Positions 35,790 to 45,240 of a stretch of 64,000 nucleotides of DNA are shown in pieces. The stretch is from assembly GCA_045603305.1 (NCBI GenBank), contig JAZULV010000011.1, positions 1-64,000 on the forward strand, read 5' to 3'. The notes below the pieces were generated by a model. That model saw only the letters and a list, made by a program, of their open reading frames with translations, had not been told where the DNA came from and ran no database searches. This stretch comes from JAFRXK01 sp045603305 (GTDB lineage Bacteria > Bacillota > Clostridia > Lachnospirales > Lachnospiraceae). Each line of letters opens with the position of its first letter. The stretch's first letter is position 1. A program made the position numbers and the translations under genes.

Positions 35790-36398
35790 ATGAAAAAAGA
35801 ATCATTGATTTATGGTATTAGAAAAAAGTTAATTAAGTTACTTGCTGGGTGTTTAAGCATTATATTGATATTTGTCTCAGGTGTTTTCTTTTATGATGAT
35901 ATGGACTTTATAACTTCTGTCGGAATTAAGATGCAACGATTAAGAGGTGGTGAATGGAAGACATTTGGAGATTTGTACGCTGCTAATGAGGCAGTGGCTG
36001 TTGTAGGTCAAATTGTTGAGGGGACAGTTGTTGAACAGGAGTTTGAATTTACTGAAGCCATGCTTGAGTATGATATTTTATGTTTTGCTGTATATGCAGC
36101 AACATATAACAGAATTAATAAAGGCACAATATCTTTTTTAGTTGAACAGGATGATTATAGTTATAAGTATGATATGGATATGTCTTCGGTAAAGGATAAC
36201 GATTATATTAAATTTTTAGTTGATACGAACAAGTTTAAACCGGGGAAAGCAGTAATAAAGTGTTACTCGGATGAGGCTACACCCGGAAACGCAATTACGG
36301 TATATATCACTACCTGTATTGGATATAGTGATTCTGTAGAAATAAATGATGTAGAAATGCCGTATAACTTAAAAATGAAAATATACGTTCCGTTCTAA
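35790..36398 (+). CDS. membrane-anchored extracytoplasmic protein related to the ABC permease N-domain
   Basis: A 202-residue protein with one N-terminal membrane helix (about 16-36) and an outside domain of about 165 residues. The domain shows G-x-I/L-x-x-G-T-x-V at the start (VGQIVEGTVVE), a central DN with aromatic residue (DNDYIKF) and a GNAITVYITT end, the same order and spacing as residues 53-157 of the permease at 28650. No family name is known to me. ATG lies behind GAGGA. It sits between the WsaF-like enzyme and a GT-C-like protein, so a role in glycan export or assembly is plausible. Confidence 0.65.
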   Translation: MKKESLIYGIRKKLIKLLAGCLSIILIFVSGVFFYDDMDFITSVGIKMQRLRGGEWKTFGDLYAANEAVAVVGQIVEGTVVEQEFEFTEAMLEYDILCFAVYAATYNRINKGTISFLVEQDDYSYKYDMDMSSVKDNDYIKFLVDTNKFKPGKAVIKCYSDEATPGNAITVYITTCIGYSDSVEINDVEMPYNLKMKIYVPF

Positions 36399-36422
36399 AA
36401 AAGTAAGGAGGATAAGTGCTGG

Positions 36423-37802
36423 ATGAAAAGTAAACTGAAGAATATATGTCTAGCAATAATATATTTTCTGACTCTGTTGTTTTTTATGTTCAAAATGTTT
36501 TATTATTCATCAGAAGTAGGGGGCTTCCCTGATGAAGACTGTCATATAGGTTATGTCATATATTTAGAGACAAGCAATGAGATTATTCCTGATTTTAACG
36601 AAATGCCGTTATACAAAGCTTGCGGTCAGCAGGGAGACTATACAATATATCAGCCGTTGGAGAATACACATAATTATTTAGGCCACCCACCACTTTATTA
36701 TCATATAATAAGGCTTAGCAATTGTGTAAAAGTAAGTGATAGTGGTGATATTTTAGTTAATTTGCATGGGATGCGTAAATTTAATATTCTAATTATGTCA
36801 TTTACCATGGCGGCAATCTTTATGATTGGATATACGAGGATAAAAACGCATACTGATAAGATATTGCCGCATGCTGTATTTAGTGTTGCTGCTGTATCGG
36901 TTCCAATGCTGGCTTATGTATGTGGAGGCATAAATAATGACAATTTGGTGCTGGTAGGAGTAACTGTATTTATGGCAGGTGTGCTTCGATACTTTGAAGA
37001 TGATAAAGGTATATTAACATATTGTATCGTTGGCATAGGTTTTATGATAGCATGTCTTTCAAAACTGACGGCAGGAGAGATGTTAGGTTTTGCACTGCTT
37101 GTCATATTAATAATGGATTATATTAGAAATAAGAATTTAAAATTGATAATAAATCCAAAATTTGCAGCAACATTGATTTTATATTTATTACCGGTTATAT
37201 ATTTGCTTATACTTCATGTAAGATTTGGGACGATACAGCCGACATTAAAGTCTATTGATTTTGAGTATTACATGAGTACAGGCTTCTATGTTCCTATAGA
37301 AAGACGAAGTGTGGTTGCCTTTATTGATTATTTCAAATATTTCTGGCCTCATTTACTTAATACATGGGTAATATTATATGGACATACGATATGGATTGGA
37401 AAATATAATACCTCAGTAGAGGCATTAGGGTTTATTATATTATTGTGTGTGTTTGTTGTATACACGTTACTATGCATGGATAAGAAGAGAAAGTATGACG
37501 CTTGTTTTGCCGGAATTATGGTTGGTGTTCTTGTTACGGCATTTAGTCAGTATATTAATGGATACAATTCATATATCGAAAACGGATATATGGGTGGATA
37601 TCAGGCAAGATATTATCTTGCAGTTATACCATTTTTTGCATTGGCAAACGCCTTGTTTCTGACAGAGTTAGAGGGGGGGATGATTGCTGAGAGAAAGTGG
37701 ATGAAAAGAATTTTGGTAGTAGCAGAATTAGCATATATATATTTGTTAATATATGGTGATTTTGTGTATTTCTTGTTAAATGATACGTTGAGAAAATTCT
37801 AG
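36423..37802 (+). CDS. polytopic GT-C-like membrane protein
   Basis: A 459-residue integral membrane protein with about eleven segments. After the first helix an extracytoplasmic loop has GFPDEDCH (about 34-41), comparable to the acidic PDE-H loop of DUF2142 and related GT-C proteins, and a late GGYQARYYLAVIP (about 394-406) matches the QGRYF element of DUF2142. It probably transfers a sugar from a polyprenyl carrier. AAGGAGG lies 11 bases before ATG, a rather long spacing. It is followed by a polyprenyl-phosphate sugar synthase-like gene. Confidence 0.7.
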   Translation: MKSKLKNICLAIIYFLTLLFFMFKMFYYSSEVGGFPDEDCHIGYVIYLETSNEIIPDFNEMPLYKACGQQGDYTIYQPLENTHNYLGHPPLYYHIIRLSNCVKVSDSGDILVNLHGMRKFNILIMSFTMAAIFMIGYTRIKTHTDKILPHAVFSVAAVSVPMLAYVCGGINNDNLVLVGVTVFMAGVLRYFEDDKGILTYCIVGIGFMIACLSKLTAGEMLGFALLVILIMDYIRNKNLKLIINPKFAATLILYLLPVIYLLILHVRFGTIQPTLKSIDFEYYMSTGFYVPIERRSVVAFIDYFKYFWPHLLNTWVILYGHTIWIGKYNTSVEALGFIILLCVFVVYTLLCMDKKRKYDACFAGIMVGVLVTAFSQYINGYNSYIENGYMGGYQARYYLAVIPFFALANALFLTELEGGMIAERKWMKRILVVAELAYIYLLIYGDFVYFLLNDTLRKF

Positions 37803-37831
37803 CGTGTAATACGGAAGGAGAGCAAGCAAAG

Positions 37832-38803
37832 ATGAAACTTATTATTCAGATACCATGTTATAACGAAGCAGAAACCCTTACAATTGCCCTTAACGATTTG
37901 CCAAAGCATATTGACGGTATTGATGAGATAGAATATCTCATTATCAATGACGGAAGTAAGGATGATACTGTTAAGGTTGCAAAGGAATGGGGCGTAAATT
38001 ACGTAGTTAGTTTTAAGAAGAACAAAGGTCTTGCTAAGGGCTTTATGGCAGGTCTTGATGCCTGCTTAAGAAATGGAGCAGATATTATTGTTAATACTGA
38101 TGCAGACAACCAGTATGTTGGTGAGGATATTGAAAAGCTGGTACGTCCTATTTTGGAAGGCAAGTCTGATATCGTAATCGGTGAAAGACCTATAGACCAG
38201 ACAGAGCATTTTTCACCACTTAAAAAGAAGCTTCAGCACCTTGGAAGCTGGGTAGTAAGAAAGGCCTCAAGGAGTGATATTCCAGATGCTCCAAGCGGAT
38301 TCAGAGCTTACAGCCGTGACGCAGCAATGAGACTCAATGTAGTTAACGAATATACTTATACCCTTGAGACAATTGTTCAGGCAGGAAGAAGTAAGATTCC
38401 TATGGAGTCCGTTCCGATTCGTACAAATGGTGAGCTCAGACCTTCAAGACTGTTTAACAGCATGTTTGGTTATGTTAAGAAATCAATGCTTACTATTTTA
38501 AGAGCATATATGATGTATAAGCCGCTTATGGTTTTCACTGCTATCGGAAGCGTTATTTTCCTTTTAGGCGCTGCAATCGGTGTAAGATTTTTAGTATATT
38601 TCTTCATGGGTGCCGGAGCCGGTCATATTCAGTCGCTTATACTTTGCAGTACGCTTATGTTACTCGGATTCATGACATTTATTGTGGGTCTGCAGGCAGA
38701 TTTAATTGCTGCTAACAGAAAGATACTTGAGGATGTACAGTATCATGTCAGAAAGCTTGACTATGATGGTGCAAAGGCAAGAGAAGACAATAAGGAAGAT
38801 TAA
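37832..38803 (+). CDS. GT2 polyprenyl-phosphate glycosyltransferase (GtrB/DPM-like)
   Basis: A 323-residue protein. The GT2 domain (1-220) has IIQIPCYNEAETL, INDGSKDDT (about 39-47) and NTDADNQY (about 88-95); two membrane helices follow at about 228-252 and 266-292, with a charged tail. This is the layout of enzymes that make polyprenyl-phosphate-linked sugars for GT-C transferases. The GT-C-like protein just upstream is the natural user. Codon use looks closer to the first half of the locus than to its immediate upstream neighbours (impression only). Confidence 0.88.
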   Translation: MKLIIQIPCYNEAETLTIALNDLPKHIDGIDEIEYLIINDGSKDDTVKVAKEWGVNYVVSFKKNKGLAKGFMAGLDACLRNGADIIVNTDADNQYVGEDIEKLVRPILEGKSDIVIGERPIDQTEHFSPLKKKLQHLGSWVVRKASRSDIPDAPSGFRAYSRDAAMRLNVVNEYTYTLETIVQAGRSKIPMESVPIRTNGELRPSRLFNSMFGYVKKSMLTILRAYMMYKPLMVFTAIGSVIFLLGAAIGVRFLVYFFMGAGAGHIQSLILCSTLMLLGFMTFIVGLQADLIAANRKILEDVQYHVRKLDYDGAKAREDNKED

Positions 38804-38818
38804 TTTCAGAGGTGTGTT

Positions 38819-39796
38819 ATGCTGGAATTTGCAAAAGGAAAAAAGATTCTTTTTATAACGACTAAAAATCTTGATTACATTCGTAATTCCCAGGAGATAT
38901 ATGAACTGGGAAAGATATCAGAGTTTACTGATGTAATCGGTTTTAAGGATAAAAGCTATCCGAAGAGACTGCTAAAAGTATACTGGTCATTGCTTACGAA
39001 GAAAGTAAAGAAATATGATATGGCGTTTATTGGCTTCGCACCTCAGCTTATTCTGCCTTTCTTTGGTTTCAAGTTTAGAAAGTGTGAGGTTGCAATTGAT
39101 TTTTTCATATCAATGTATGATACATTATGCTGTGACCGTAAAAAGTTTGGACCAAAGAGTATTCCGGGAAGGCTGTTGAAGGCAATAGATAAGAGGACTT
39201 TGAAAAAGGCTGATTATATAGTTGCTGATACAAAAGCACACGGAAAGTATTTTGCAGAAGAACTTGGTGCAGATGAAGAAAAACTGGAAGTGCTTTATCT
39301 TGAAGCTGATAAAAGCATCTACAGGCCAATGGATATAGATAAAGACAAGAGTAATAAAGGCAGATTTACAGTGCTTTATTTCGGAAGCATACTTCCTCTG
39401 CAGGGAATAGATATAGTGCTTGGAGCACTAGATATTTTGAAGGATAGAGAAGATATGTACTTCTATGTAATTGGTCCTATAGGAGCTGAATATACAAAAC
39501 CTTTATCTGAAAACATTGAGTATATATCCTGGCTTTCCCAGGAAGACCTGGCTGAGCATATTGCTGTATCAGATTTATGTCTTGCAGGCCATTTCAACGG
39601 ATGTATCGAGAAAGCAAGAAGAACCATACCGGGTAAGGCCTATATATATGAGGCAATGGGCAAACCAATGATACTTGGTGATAATCCTGCTACAAGAGAA
39701 TTATATGATGAAAGCATGCAGGGGATATATTTTGTGCCAATGAGCAATGCAGAAGCATTAGCTGAAAAAATAAGTGATATTTCTTTAATGCATTAA
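38819..39796 (+). CDS. GT4 family glycosyltransferase
   Basis: A 325-residue GT-B protein. The N-terminal half has KILFITTKNLDYI and a central ADYIVADTKAHGKYF; the C-domain has FTVLYFGSILPLQGIDIVL and IPGKAYIYEAMGKPMI (the last with a Glu in the nucleotide region). No signal or membrane helix. It is the last plus-strand gene before the bidirectional terminator. Sugar unknown. Confidence 0.85.
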   Translation: MLEFAKGKKILFITTKNLDYIRNSQEIYELGKISEFTDVIGFKDKSYPKRLLKVYWSLLTKKVKKYDMAFIGFAPQLILPFFGFKFRKCEVAIDFFISMYDTLCCDRKKFGPKSIPGRLLKAIDKRTLKKADYIVADTKAHGKYFAEELGADEEKLEVLYLEADKSIYRPMDIDKDKSNKGRFTVLYFGSILPLQGIDIVLGALDILKDREDMYFYVIGPIGAEYTKPLSENIEYISWLSQEDLAEHIAVSDLCLAGHFNGCIEKARRTIPGKAYIYEAMGKPMILGDNPATRELYDESMQGIYFVPMSNAEALAEKISDISLMH

Positions 39797-39801
39797 TGAA
39801 T

Positions 39802-39893
39802 AAAAAACACCTGATAGTCAGATTAAATATTCTTTTTGTGAGTTATCAGTAACTCGTTAAAAATTATGTTTATCTGATTATCAGGTGTTTTTT
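39802..39893. terminator. nested bidirectional terminator
   Basis: Arms of 21 bp, 39802-39822 and 39873-39893, pair almost perfectly and end in A6 and T6, so the structure can stop transcription from both sides. A second hairpin, GAGTTA/TAACTC (39840-39845 and 39850-39855), sits in its loop. The stop codon of the minus-strand gene lies in the right arm. Confidence 0.9.
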
Positions 39894-41349
39894 AAGAGAT
39901 AAGCATGTCTGTCTGCTCTGTGTTCTTTCTCCATTTTAGTGGTTCAGTACGATATTTTCTTATTAATGATATATTTAAGTAATCGTATTGCAAAAAGTTG
40001 GTGTTATTATCCGGATAATTCTTATCAAGTATTCGTTTGTGATTTTTGTTATTAAAAAAGTCACTAAAGCTAAGCATATAGCACAAAAGACATTTATATC
40101 GGCTTTTTTCATAATGCAGCCACTTAACATAGTCTTTGCTCATTTCCTTGTCTAAATGGTATCTTATGAATTTTTCATTTGGAGGGGTACCGGCAGCACA
40201 AATAATTCTAAAAGCACCGGACAGTAAGTACATATTGTCTGTTGGTGTACCTTTATCGCAGCTATTAGTATAAATCAGATTGCTCTTCCTTGTAATATAG
40301 TCTGCTATAAATACACAATCTAAAAACTCAGTATTATCATTATACAAGTTAAATATATGTTCGCGTAACTTAACCCGGTTGTTGGAGTAATTAATGCAAT
40401 TAGCGCATGCATAAAATAACGAATGCATACCATATGAAAACATACGGAGAGGAACGGCATTGTTATGTATGGCGTGATGAAGACCGTTCTTCATTAAGTG
40501 TTTTTTTAAACTTATTCCTGCAGAAACTGAATTAATAATTTCATCAAGTAATTTTGTCTGGTTTATTTCATTCTGGGCCCAGGTTTTTTTGCGCAGCGTA
40601 AAAGCTGTTTCACAGAAAGCCAGGACTTGCTGCCATTCAGGCTTCTGATTAATATGTGCTTCATGTGCGCATGAATCATACCAGAAGAAGTAGTATGGCT
40701 GATTTGCGGTTGCAAATTGATTAGTGGTTAATAAGGCCTTATAGTTTCGTTCAACTTCATTTTTATAAAAAAGAGAACTGTTTATAAGATAATCCCATTG
40801 TAAGTATTGTAAGCGGTACGCGGCTGTTCCATAGGTGTTAAAATATATATTTTTTCTCAGGTCATAGTTCAGAGACGAATCTTCACATAAAAGGTAGGTC
40901 AGAATATATATTGCTATAATATTATTATTTCTGTATTTAGCATCTTTGTTTTTTGATAACTGAATCAGATAATTGATTAATTCTTTCTTTTTAGCTATAT
41001 CAAGATGTATGATTAATATTATTGAAAAAATCAACAGTTCCTCGTAAAAACCATCCTGCAAATTGACAAGATCGTTATTTTGACTTTCTGAAATCTGGCC
41101 TATTTCAATAATTTTTTGGAAAACTTTATGTGGAGAGATAGTACCTTCAGCATTAATTTTATCTGCTTCGTATAACGCATAAAACAGTAACCGGTATGGT
41201 TTTACTAAAAATTTATATTGCTGTTTAGTTGCAAGCAGATAATATTTATGTTTGTTTTCTTTAAATTGTATAATATCCTGTTTAAGACTGTGGCAGGAAG
41301 GATATTTCTTATATATGTTTTCTATGTCACGAAGACTAAAAGTGGTCAT
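39892..41349 (-). CDS. unrecognised protein, second gene of minus-strand pair
   Basis: A 485-residue, Asn/Tyr/Lys-rich, largely helical protein with one hydrophobic stretch (about 100-125: EELLIFSIILIIHLD) that could be a buried or membrane helix. Cys residues are scattered; no catalytic motif or known fold was recognised. Its start overlaps the end of the upstream minus-strand gene by 14 bp, indicating one operon, and its own ribosome binding site is weak. It is oriented against all neighbouring glycan genes and is more AT-rich than most of them. Function unknown. Confidence 0.75.
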   Translation of the reverse strand: MTTFSLRDIENIYKKYPSCHSLKQDIIQFKENKHKYYLLATKQQYKFLVKPYRLLFYALYEADKINAEGTISPHKVFQKIIEIGQISESQNNDLVNLQDGFYEELLIFSIILIIHLDIAKKKELINYLIQLSKNKDAKYRNNNIIAIYILTYLLCEDSSLNYDLRKNIYFNTYGTAAYRLQYLQWDYLINSSLFYKNEVERNYKALLTTNQFATANQPYYFFWYDSCAHEAHINQKPEWQQVLAFCETAFTLRKKTWAQNEINQTKLLDEIINSVSAGISLKKHLMKNGLHHAIHNNAVPLRMFSYGMHSLFYACANCINYSNNRVKLREHIFNLYNDNTEFLDCVFIADYITRKSNLIYTNSCDKGTPTDNMYLLSGAFRIICAAGTPPNEKFIRYHLDKEMSKDYVKWLHYEKSRYKCLLCYMLSFSDFFNNKNHKRILDKNYPDNNTNFLQYDYLNISLIRKYRTEPLKWRKNTEQTDMLIS

Positions 41350-42382
41350 TTTTAGAGGCTATCTCTGCTAATTGTCCATAATAATTAAGAATATCATTAA
41401 CTGTGTATTCTGTATTTTGGCATATGTTTCTTAAACTGTTGGTAACATAATTGTCAAGTGATGTTACAAGCGGCATGAAAACAACCTTTGACTTTAATTG
41501 CTTTTCGTCAAAACGATAATTAGGCATACTATGCTTGATTAATATGACAATGATATGCTGATATTCCATTGCACGAACAGAATTCTCTCTTGCTTCGTCA
41601 TATTTTGAACGATAATCTGCCTGTTTTGACTGGTAAGTATAGTCGGCCCATTTTTCCATAAGCAGATATAACAGGGGCTGTTTTTTTACTTCACTCAGGA
41701 TGTCACATGCTAAATCAGTGATGCTTCTGCCGTTTGCACCGGTAAATATTTTATGCCAGAAAAAATCTGTCTTAATATAGCTTTGGATTTCTGTCATGGA
41801 TATGTGTTTTGTCGGAGAATAAGTGCTGCTGTAATATTCTTTGTTAATTTCAGGACTAAATAAGAATTTAGCTGCAGCCTTTGAACTTCTGTCAAGCAGA
41901 TTAGATATTTCTTTTTTTATCTTATCATCTTTCAATGTATCTTTTGATAAAAACAACTTGTTATATAGCCATTTATCTAAGGCATCGACGAATAATTTTT
42001 TAGGTAAAAGGTCATGTAGATTATTATCCTGAATCCAATTCTTTAAGCAGTATGCGAACAGACAGTTTCTGCCTGTTACGTTTTGGCTTATGGTTTTTGC
42101 TTTATTAAACAGACATCTTTCAAATGCCTGGCTTAAATCTCCTTTGTTTTTAAATTCTAAGTCACTAATGAAGTGAAATTTATATATTTTATATCCTTCT
42201 GAATGAGTTGGAGAAGGAGCTGTTTTGGCTAAAACTTTACATAGCAGCTTGGCTTTTTCTTTAATAATATCAGCACTGCTGAACTCATTAATATTTATTG
42301 TTCTTTCATTATTGATAGATTTAGCGTGAATTAAGTCGTATACGTCTTCGTCAGATAATAATTCATAAATATATTCAGTCAT
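41336..42382 (-). CDS. unrecognised protein, first gene of minus-strand pair
   Basis: A 348-residue soluble, helical, Lys/Asn-rich protein. The start is taken as the ATG whose first base is 42382 because AAAGGAG lies just before it on the minus strand; a longer frame back to 42424 lacks a binding site. Features seen: a charged N-terminus (TEYIYELLSDEDVYDLIH), a Cys near YCLKNW in the first half, and a C-terminal helix region. No known domain or motif recognised. Translationally coupled to the second gene (14-bp overlap). Nothing in the flanks names a pathway. Confidence 0.75.
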   Translation of the reverse strand: MTEYIYELLSDEDVYDLIHAKSINNERTININEFSSADIIKEKAKLLCKVLAKTAPSPTHSEGYKIYKFHFISDLEFKNKGDLSQAFERCLFNKAKTISQNVTGRNCLFAYCLKNWIQDNNLHDLLPKKLFVDALDKWLYNKLFLSKDTLKDDKIKKEISNLLDRSSKAAAKFLFSPEINKEYYSSTYSPTKHISMTEIQSYIKTDFFWHKIFTGANGRSITDLACDILSEVKKQPLLYLLMEKWADYTYQSKQADYRSKYDEARENSVRAMEYQHIIVILIKHSMPNYRFDEKQLKSKVVFMPLVTSLDNYVTNSLRNICQNTEYTVNDILNYYGQLAEIASKNDHF

Positions 42383-43247
42383 ATTATAGCTCCTTTCGTA
42401 AATAACTATGATGCAGACAATCAAACAGTTTTGTCCCCAATTTCAGTTGCGCAGTTATTAAAAAATACAGTACCATAATATTGTCAGCTGTTATTTTGAT
42501 TATATTGTTTTTAAGTTGTAAAATCAATTAGTATTATTGCAAAAAATACGATATTATGGAAGGTAATGCAAAATGGTGAAAATTGTTGTAACATTTGGTT
42601 AAAAAACTGGAAAAACGATATTGATACAGCAAACAGAGGCCGAATTAGTAGGACAAGTAATTAAAGTATATTTAGTTTAGGAGAATGCTACACAAGCAGC
42701 TTCTTAGTTGCATAAATTGTGCAGAAGATGAATTATTAGACGGATGTGATACGGTAATATAATTTCAGACATCTGATAGTTTTGACGGAACATATATGCG
42801 AATACTTCAAATCCTTTTAGGATTGAATTTTCGGAACTCGATGCAGTGAGGATTGAATTTGCACTAATAACTGCGAAGCTGATAATTTGTTGTTATTTTA
42901 GAAAAACGACATCTTTACAGTTAATTAAATCTTAAACACACTAAAAACAACAGGGGTAATTATGGTAACATGGCATTTACCTGTAATGAAAAAAGGATTG
43001 TTTTGTATGAAACAGATACCGATTGGAAAATATATCAAACAGCGGTATTGACCTATGTTGATTAATTTGTATTACAAAAATAAACGATTGGTTAATAATT
43101 AATAAATCAAAAGAACAAAATCGACATATCATTTGGTATATTTTACAAGATAAATTTTAACTAAAGAACTGTACTTTTGTGCAAAATAGTGATATCATAA
43201 ACAAAGTTGGTTTTATTTACATATTTTTTTACAAAAGGAGGTATATA
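42383..43247. other. gene-poor AT-rich region between divergent operons
   Basis: About 865 bp with no convincing gene. It must hold the promoters of the minus-strand pair and of the CHAP hydrolase; for the latter an extended -10 TGA-TATCAT at 43190-43198 is the best candidate. It contains a short in-frame relic (43007-43051) resembling the start of an HTH regulator, and the 12-base direct repeat AGGATTGAATTT at 42819-42830 and 42849-42860. Many short blocked frames suggest decayed coding DNA. Confidence 0.55.
43007..43051 (+). pseudogene. possible N-terminal relic of an XRE/Rgg-like regulator
   Basis: A 14-codon frame reads MKQIPIGKYIKQRY then stop. It resembles the beginning of Lachnospiraceae XRE-type regulators (ISIGEYIRQRR pattern, from memory), and a one-base shift continues with IDL as expected. 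No downstream HTH remains. Short, so a chance match is possible. Confidence 0.3.
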
Positions 43248-45170
43248 ATGAAGCTTTCGTCTAAGACCGGAATCATAACCCTAGTGCTGCTGATAATCTT
43301 TTCTATATCAGGATATGTATTGGCTGATGAGAATATTGGTTTTCCTGTAAGTACAGAATTTGTTAATGATGGTGAAGTGTTAACACTTGCTGCTGAAGAT
43401 TTTTTGGATAGTGAGAATCTTGTAAGTGATAATGCTGATATCGAAATTGACGATGAAACTTTATGTACATATGTACAGAGCGACAGTATAACTGAGACTA
43501 CAGAAGCTGTTACAGCAGAGGATGAGACAACAGAGGAAGCTGCCGAAGATGTATCCGAAGAGGTTACAGCCGAAGCAGAACCAAGCAGTGAAGTTGAAAC
43601 AGAACCTGTAACAAGTGAAGCAGAGTCAGGCAGTGAAACTGAAGCGGAGACAGTATCAAGTGAAGCAGAACCAAGCAGTGAAGTTGCATCAGAACCTGTA
43701 ACCGATGAAACAGAACCGGACAGTGAAACTGAAACAGAGCCAAGTAATGAAGTTGTTGCAGAATCAGAGGCTGTTGTTGAAACAGAAGCTGCTGTTGAAA
43801 CAGAAGCTGCTACCGAATCTGAAACAACAGAAGCTGTAATTCCTGAAAGTGAAGAGACAGTTGCATCTGAAGAGATTGAGACAGAATATGTTACTTTAGA
43901 TGACGCAGGTGTTGATGTAGAAGTTAACTCCGGGATTTCCAGCAGTACACAGGTTGAAATGTCAACAGAGTGCGAAAGTCCGATATATACTATGCCTTCT
44001 ACAGAGATAAATACTCCAACTGCAATAGGTGTAGAGGCAGCGACAGTGGCTGACACAGTAGGGCTGGGTACAGGCACAAATACCATTATTGGCAGTGTCG
44101 GAGATAGTGCTGCATCACATGAAGGTTTGGCACATAAGATAACTGAAGAAGATAAAAAGGATATAGTATATGTTTATGAAGAAGGTGCTACATATACTAT
44201 GCTTACAAGCAGTAACAGAGGACCTGTATCATCTGTATACGCAATGCCTAACAAATACATTAACACAGGTAACTTAAAAAGTGATTTAATTAGGATTGCA
44301 GCAGGCCAGGTAGGCTATTACAGAAAAGAAGGCACAAATACAAAATATGGAATTTGGTATGGATATCCTAACAGTGCCTGGTGCGCAATGTTTGTAAGCT
44401 GGTGCTCAAATCAGGCAGGAATTTCCAAAGATGTTATTAAGCCTTTCTGCAGATGTTCATCAGAAGCTGCATGGTTTAAGGAAATTAAAAGATGGAAGGA
44501 ACCTGCAGGATATACACCGGTTGAAGGCGATATTATTTTCTTTAACTATAAAGGTAGCAGAATAAATCATGTCGGTATCGTAACCGACACTAAGAACGGC
44601 AATGTGTATTGTATTGAAGGTAATCATGCAGATGCTGTTGATATTACTTGTCATAAGCTTACTGCATCATATATTACCGGATATGGTAAGCCGTCATATT
44701 CAAGTCAGACATCAAAGGTTAAATATAATGTACATGTAGAAAGTTACGGATGGCTTGATTATGTACTTGAGGGAGAAACATCAGGTACAACAGGCGAAGG
44801 TCTGCGTGCTGAAGCTGTAAGCATCAAATTATCAGATGATTTAAAGGGTAAAGGCGGTATTTCTTATCGCGTGCACGTGCGCAAACACGGCTGGTTGCCA
44901 TGGGCATCAAATGGTGCTGAAACAGGAACTACAGGAGAGAGCAGAAGAATTGAAGCTGTTGAGATCGTATTAACAGGCAAGCTTGCTGATCAGTACGATA
45001 TTTATTACAGAGCTCATGTTAGAAGTTATGGCTGGCTTGGCTGGGCAAAGAACGGTGAGATGTCCGGAACTACAGGTTTGGCTAATAGATTGGAATCTAT
45101 AGAAATCGAATTGGTTAAAAAGGGCGAAAAGGCACCTGGTAGTACAGGACAGCCTTATATAAAAGGATAA
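43248..45170 (+). CDS. secreted CHAP-domain wall hydrolase with three ChW repeats
   Basis: A 640-residue protein from ATG 43248, behind AAAGGAGG (43234-43241). Signal peptide about 1-26 (ISGYVLA end), then an acidic Glu/Thr/Ser/Val-rich linker (about 80-230) with degenerate repeats, a CHAP domain (about 345-485) with catalytic Cys379 in AWCAMF and His441 in NHVGIV, and three ChW repeats (about 490-630) with a closing APGSTG. CHAP enzymes are amidases or endopeptidases on peptidoglycan; ChW repeats are clostridial surface modules. It is flanked by a terminator and a second hydrolase. Confidence 0.9.
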   Translation: MKLSSKTGIITLVLLIIFSISGYVLADENIGFPVSTEFVNDGEVLTLAAEDFLDSENLVSDNADIEIDDETLCTYVQSDSITETTEAVTAEDETTEEAAEDVSEEVTAEAEPSSEVETEPVTSEAESGSETEAETVSSEAEPSSEVASEPVTDETEPDSETETEPSNEVVAESEAVVETEAAVETEAATESETTEAVIPESEETVASEEIETEYVTLDDAGVDVEVNSGISSSTQVEMSTECESPIYTMPSTEINTPTAIGVEAATVADTVGLGTGTNTIIGSVGDSAASHEGLAHKITEEDKKDIVYVYEEGATYTMLTSSNRGPVSSVYAMPNKYINTGNLKSDLIRIAAGQVGYYRKEGTNTKYGIWYGYPNSAWCAMFVSWCSNQAGISKDVIKPFCRCSSEAAWFKEIKRWKEPAGYTPVEGDIIFFNYKGSRINHVGIVTDTKNGNVYCIEGNHADAVDITCHKLTASYITGYGKPSYSSQTSKVKYNVHVESYGWLDYVLEGETSGTTGEGLRAEAVSIKLSDDLKGKGGISYRVHVRKHGWLPWASNGAETGTTGESRRIEAVEIVLTGKLADQYDIYYRAHVRSYGWLGWAKNGEMSGTTGLANRLESIEIELVKKGEKAPGSTGQPYIKG

Positions 45171-45175
45171 CAATG

Positions 45176-45214
45176 AAAACGGTTAATTTGTATAATTACA
45201 GATTAACCGTTTTT
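45176..45214 (+). terminator. intrinsic terminator after the CHAP hydrolase
   Basis: AAAACGGTTAAT (45176-45187) pairs with ATTAACCGTTTT (45202-45213), 14-base loop, T tract. The A-rich 5' arm makes it potentially active in both directions. Confidence 0.85.
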
Positions 45215-45240
45215 GTGATAAAAAAGGAGGAGTAAAGGAT

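Noticed and set aside
42819..42860. Direct repeat AGGATTGAATTT resembling the end of some CRISPR repeats
   Set aside because: Only two 12-base copies 30 bp apart, no further units, no cas genes; not an array.
43229..44086. Long minus-strand frame of 285 codons rich in Ser and Val
   Set aside because: It is the mirror of the Glu/Thr/Ser-repeat linker of the CHAP protein; no ribosome site or family, and the plus-strand gene is convincing.
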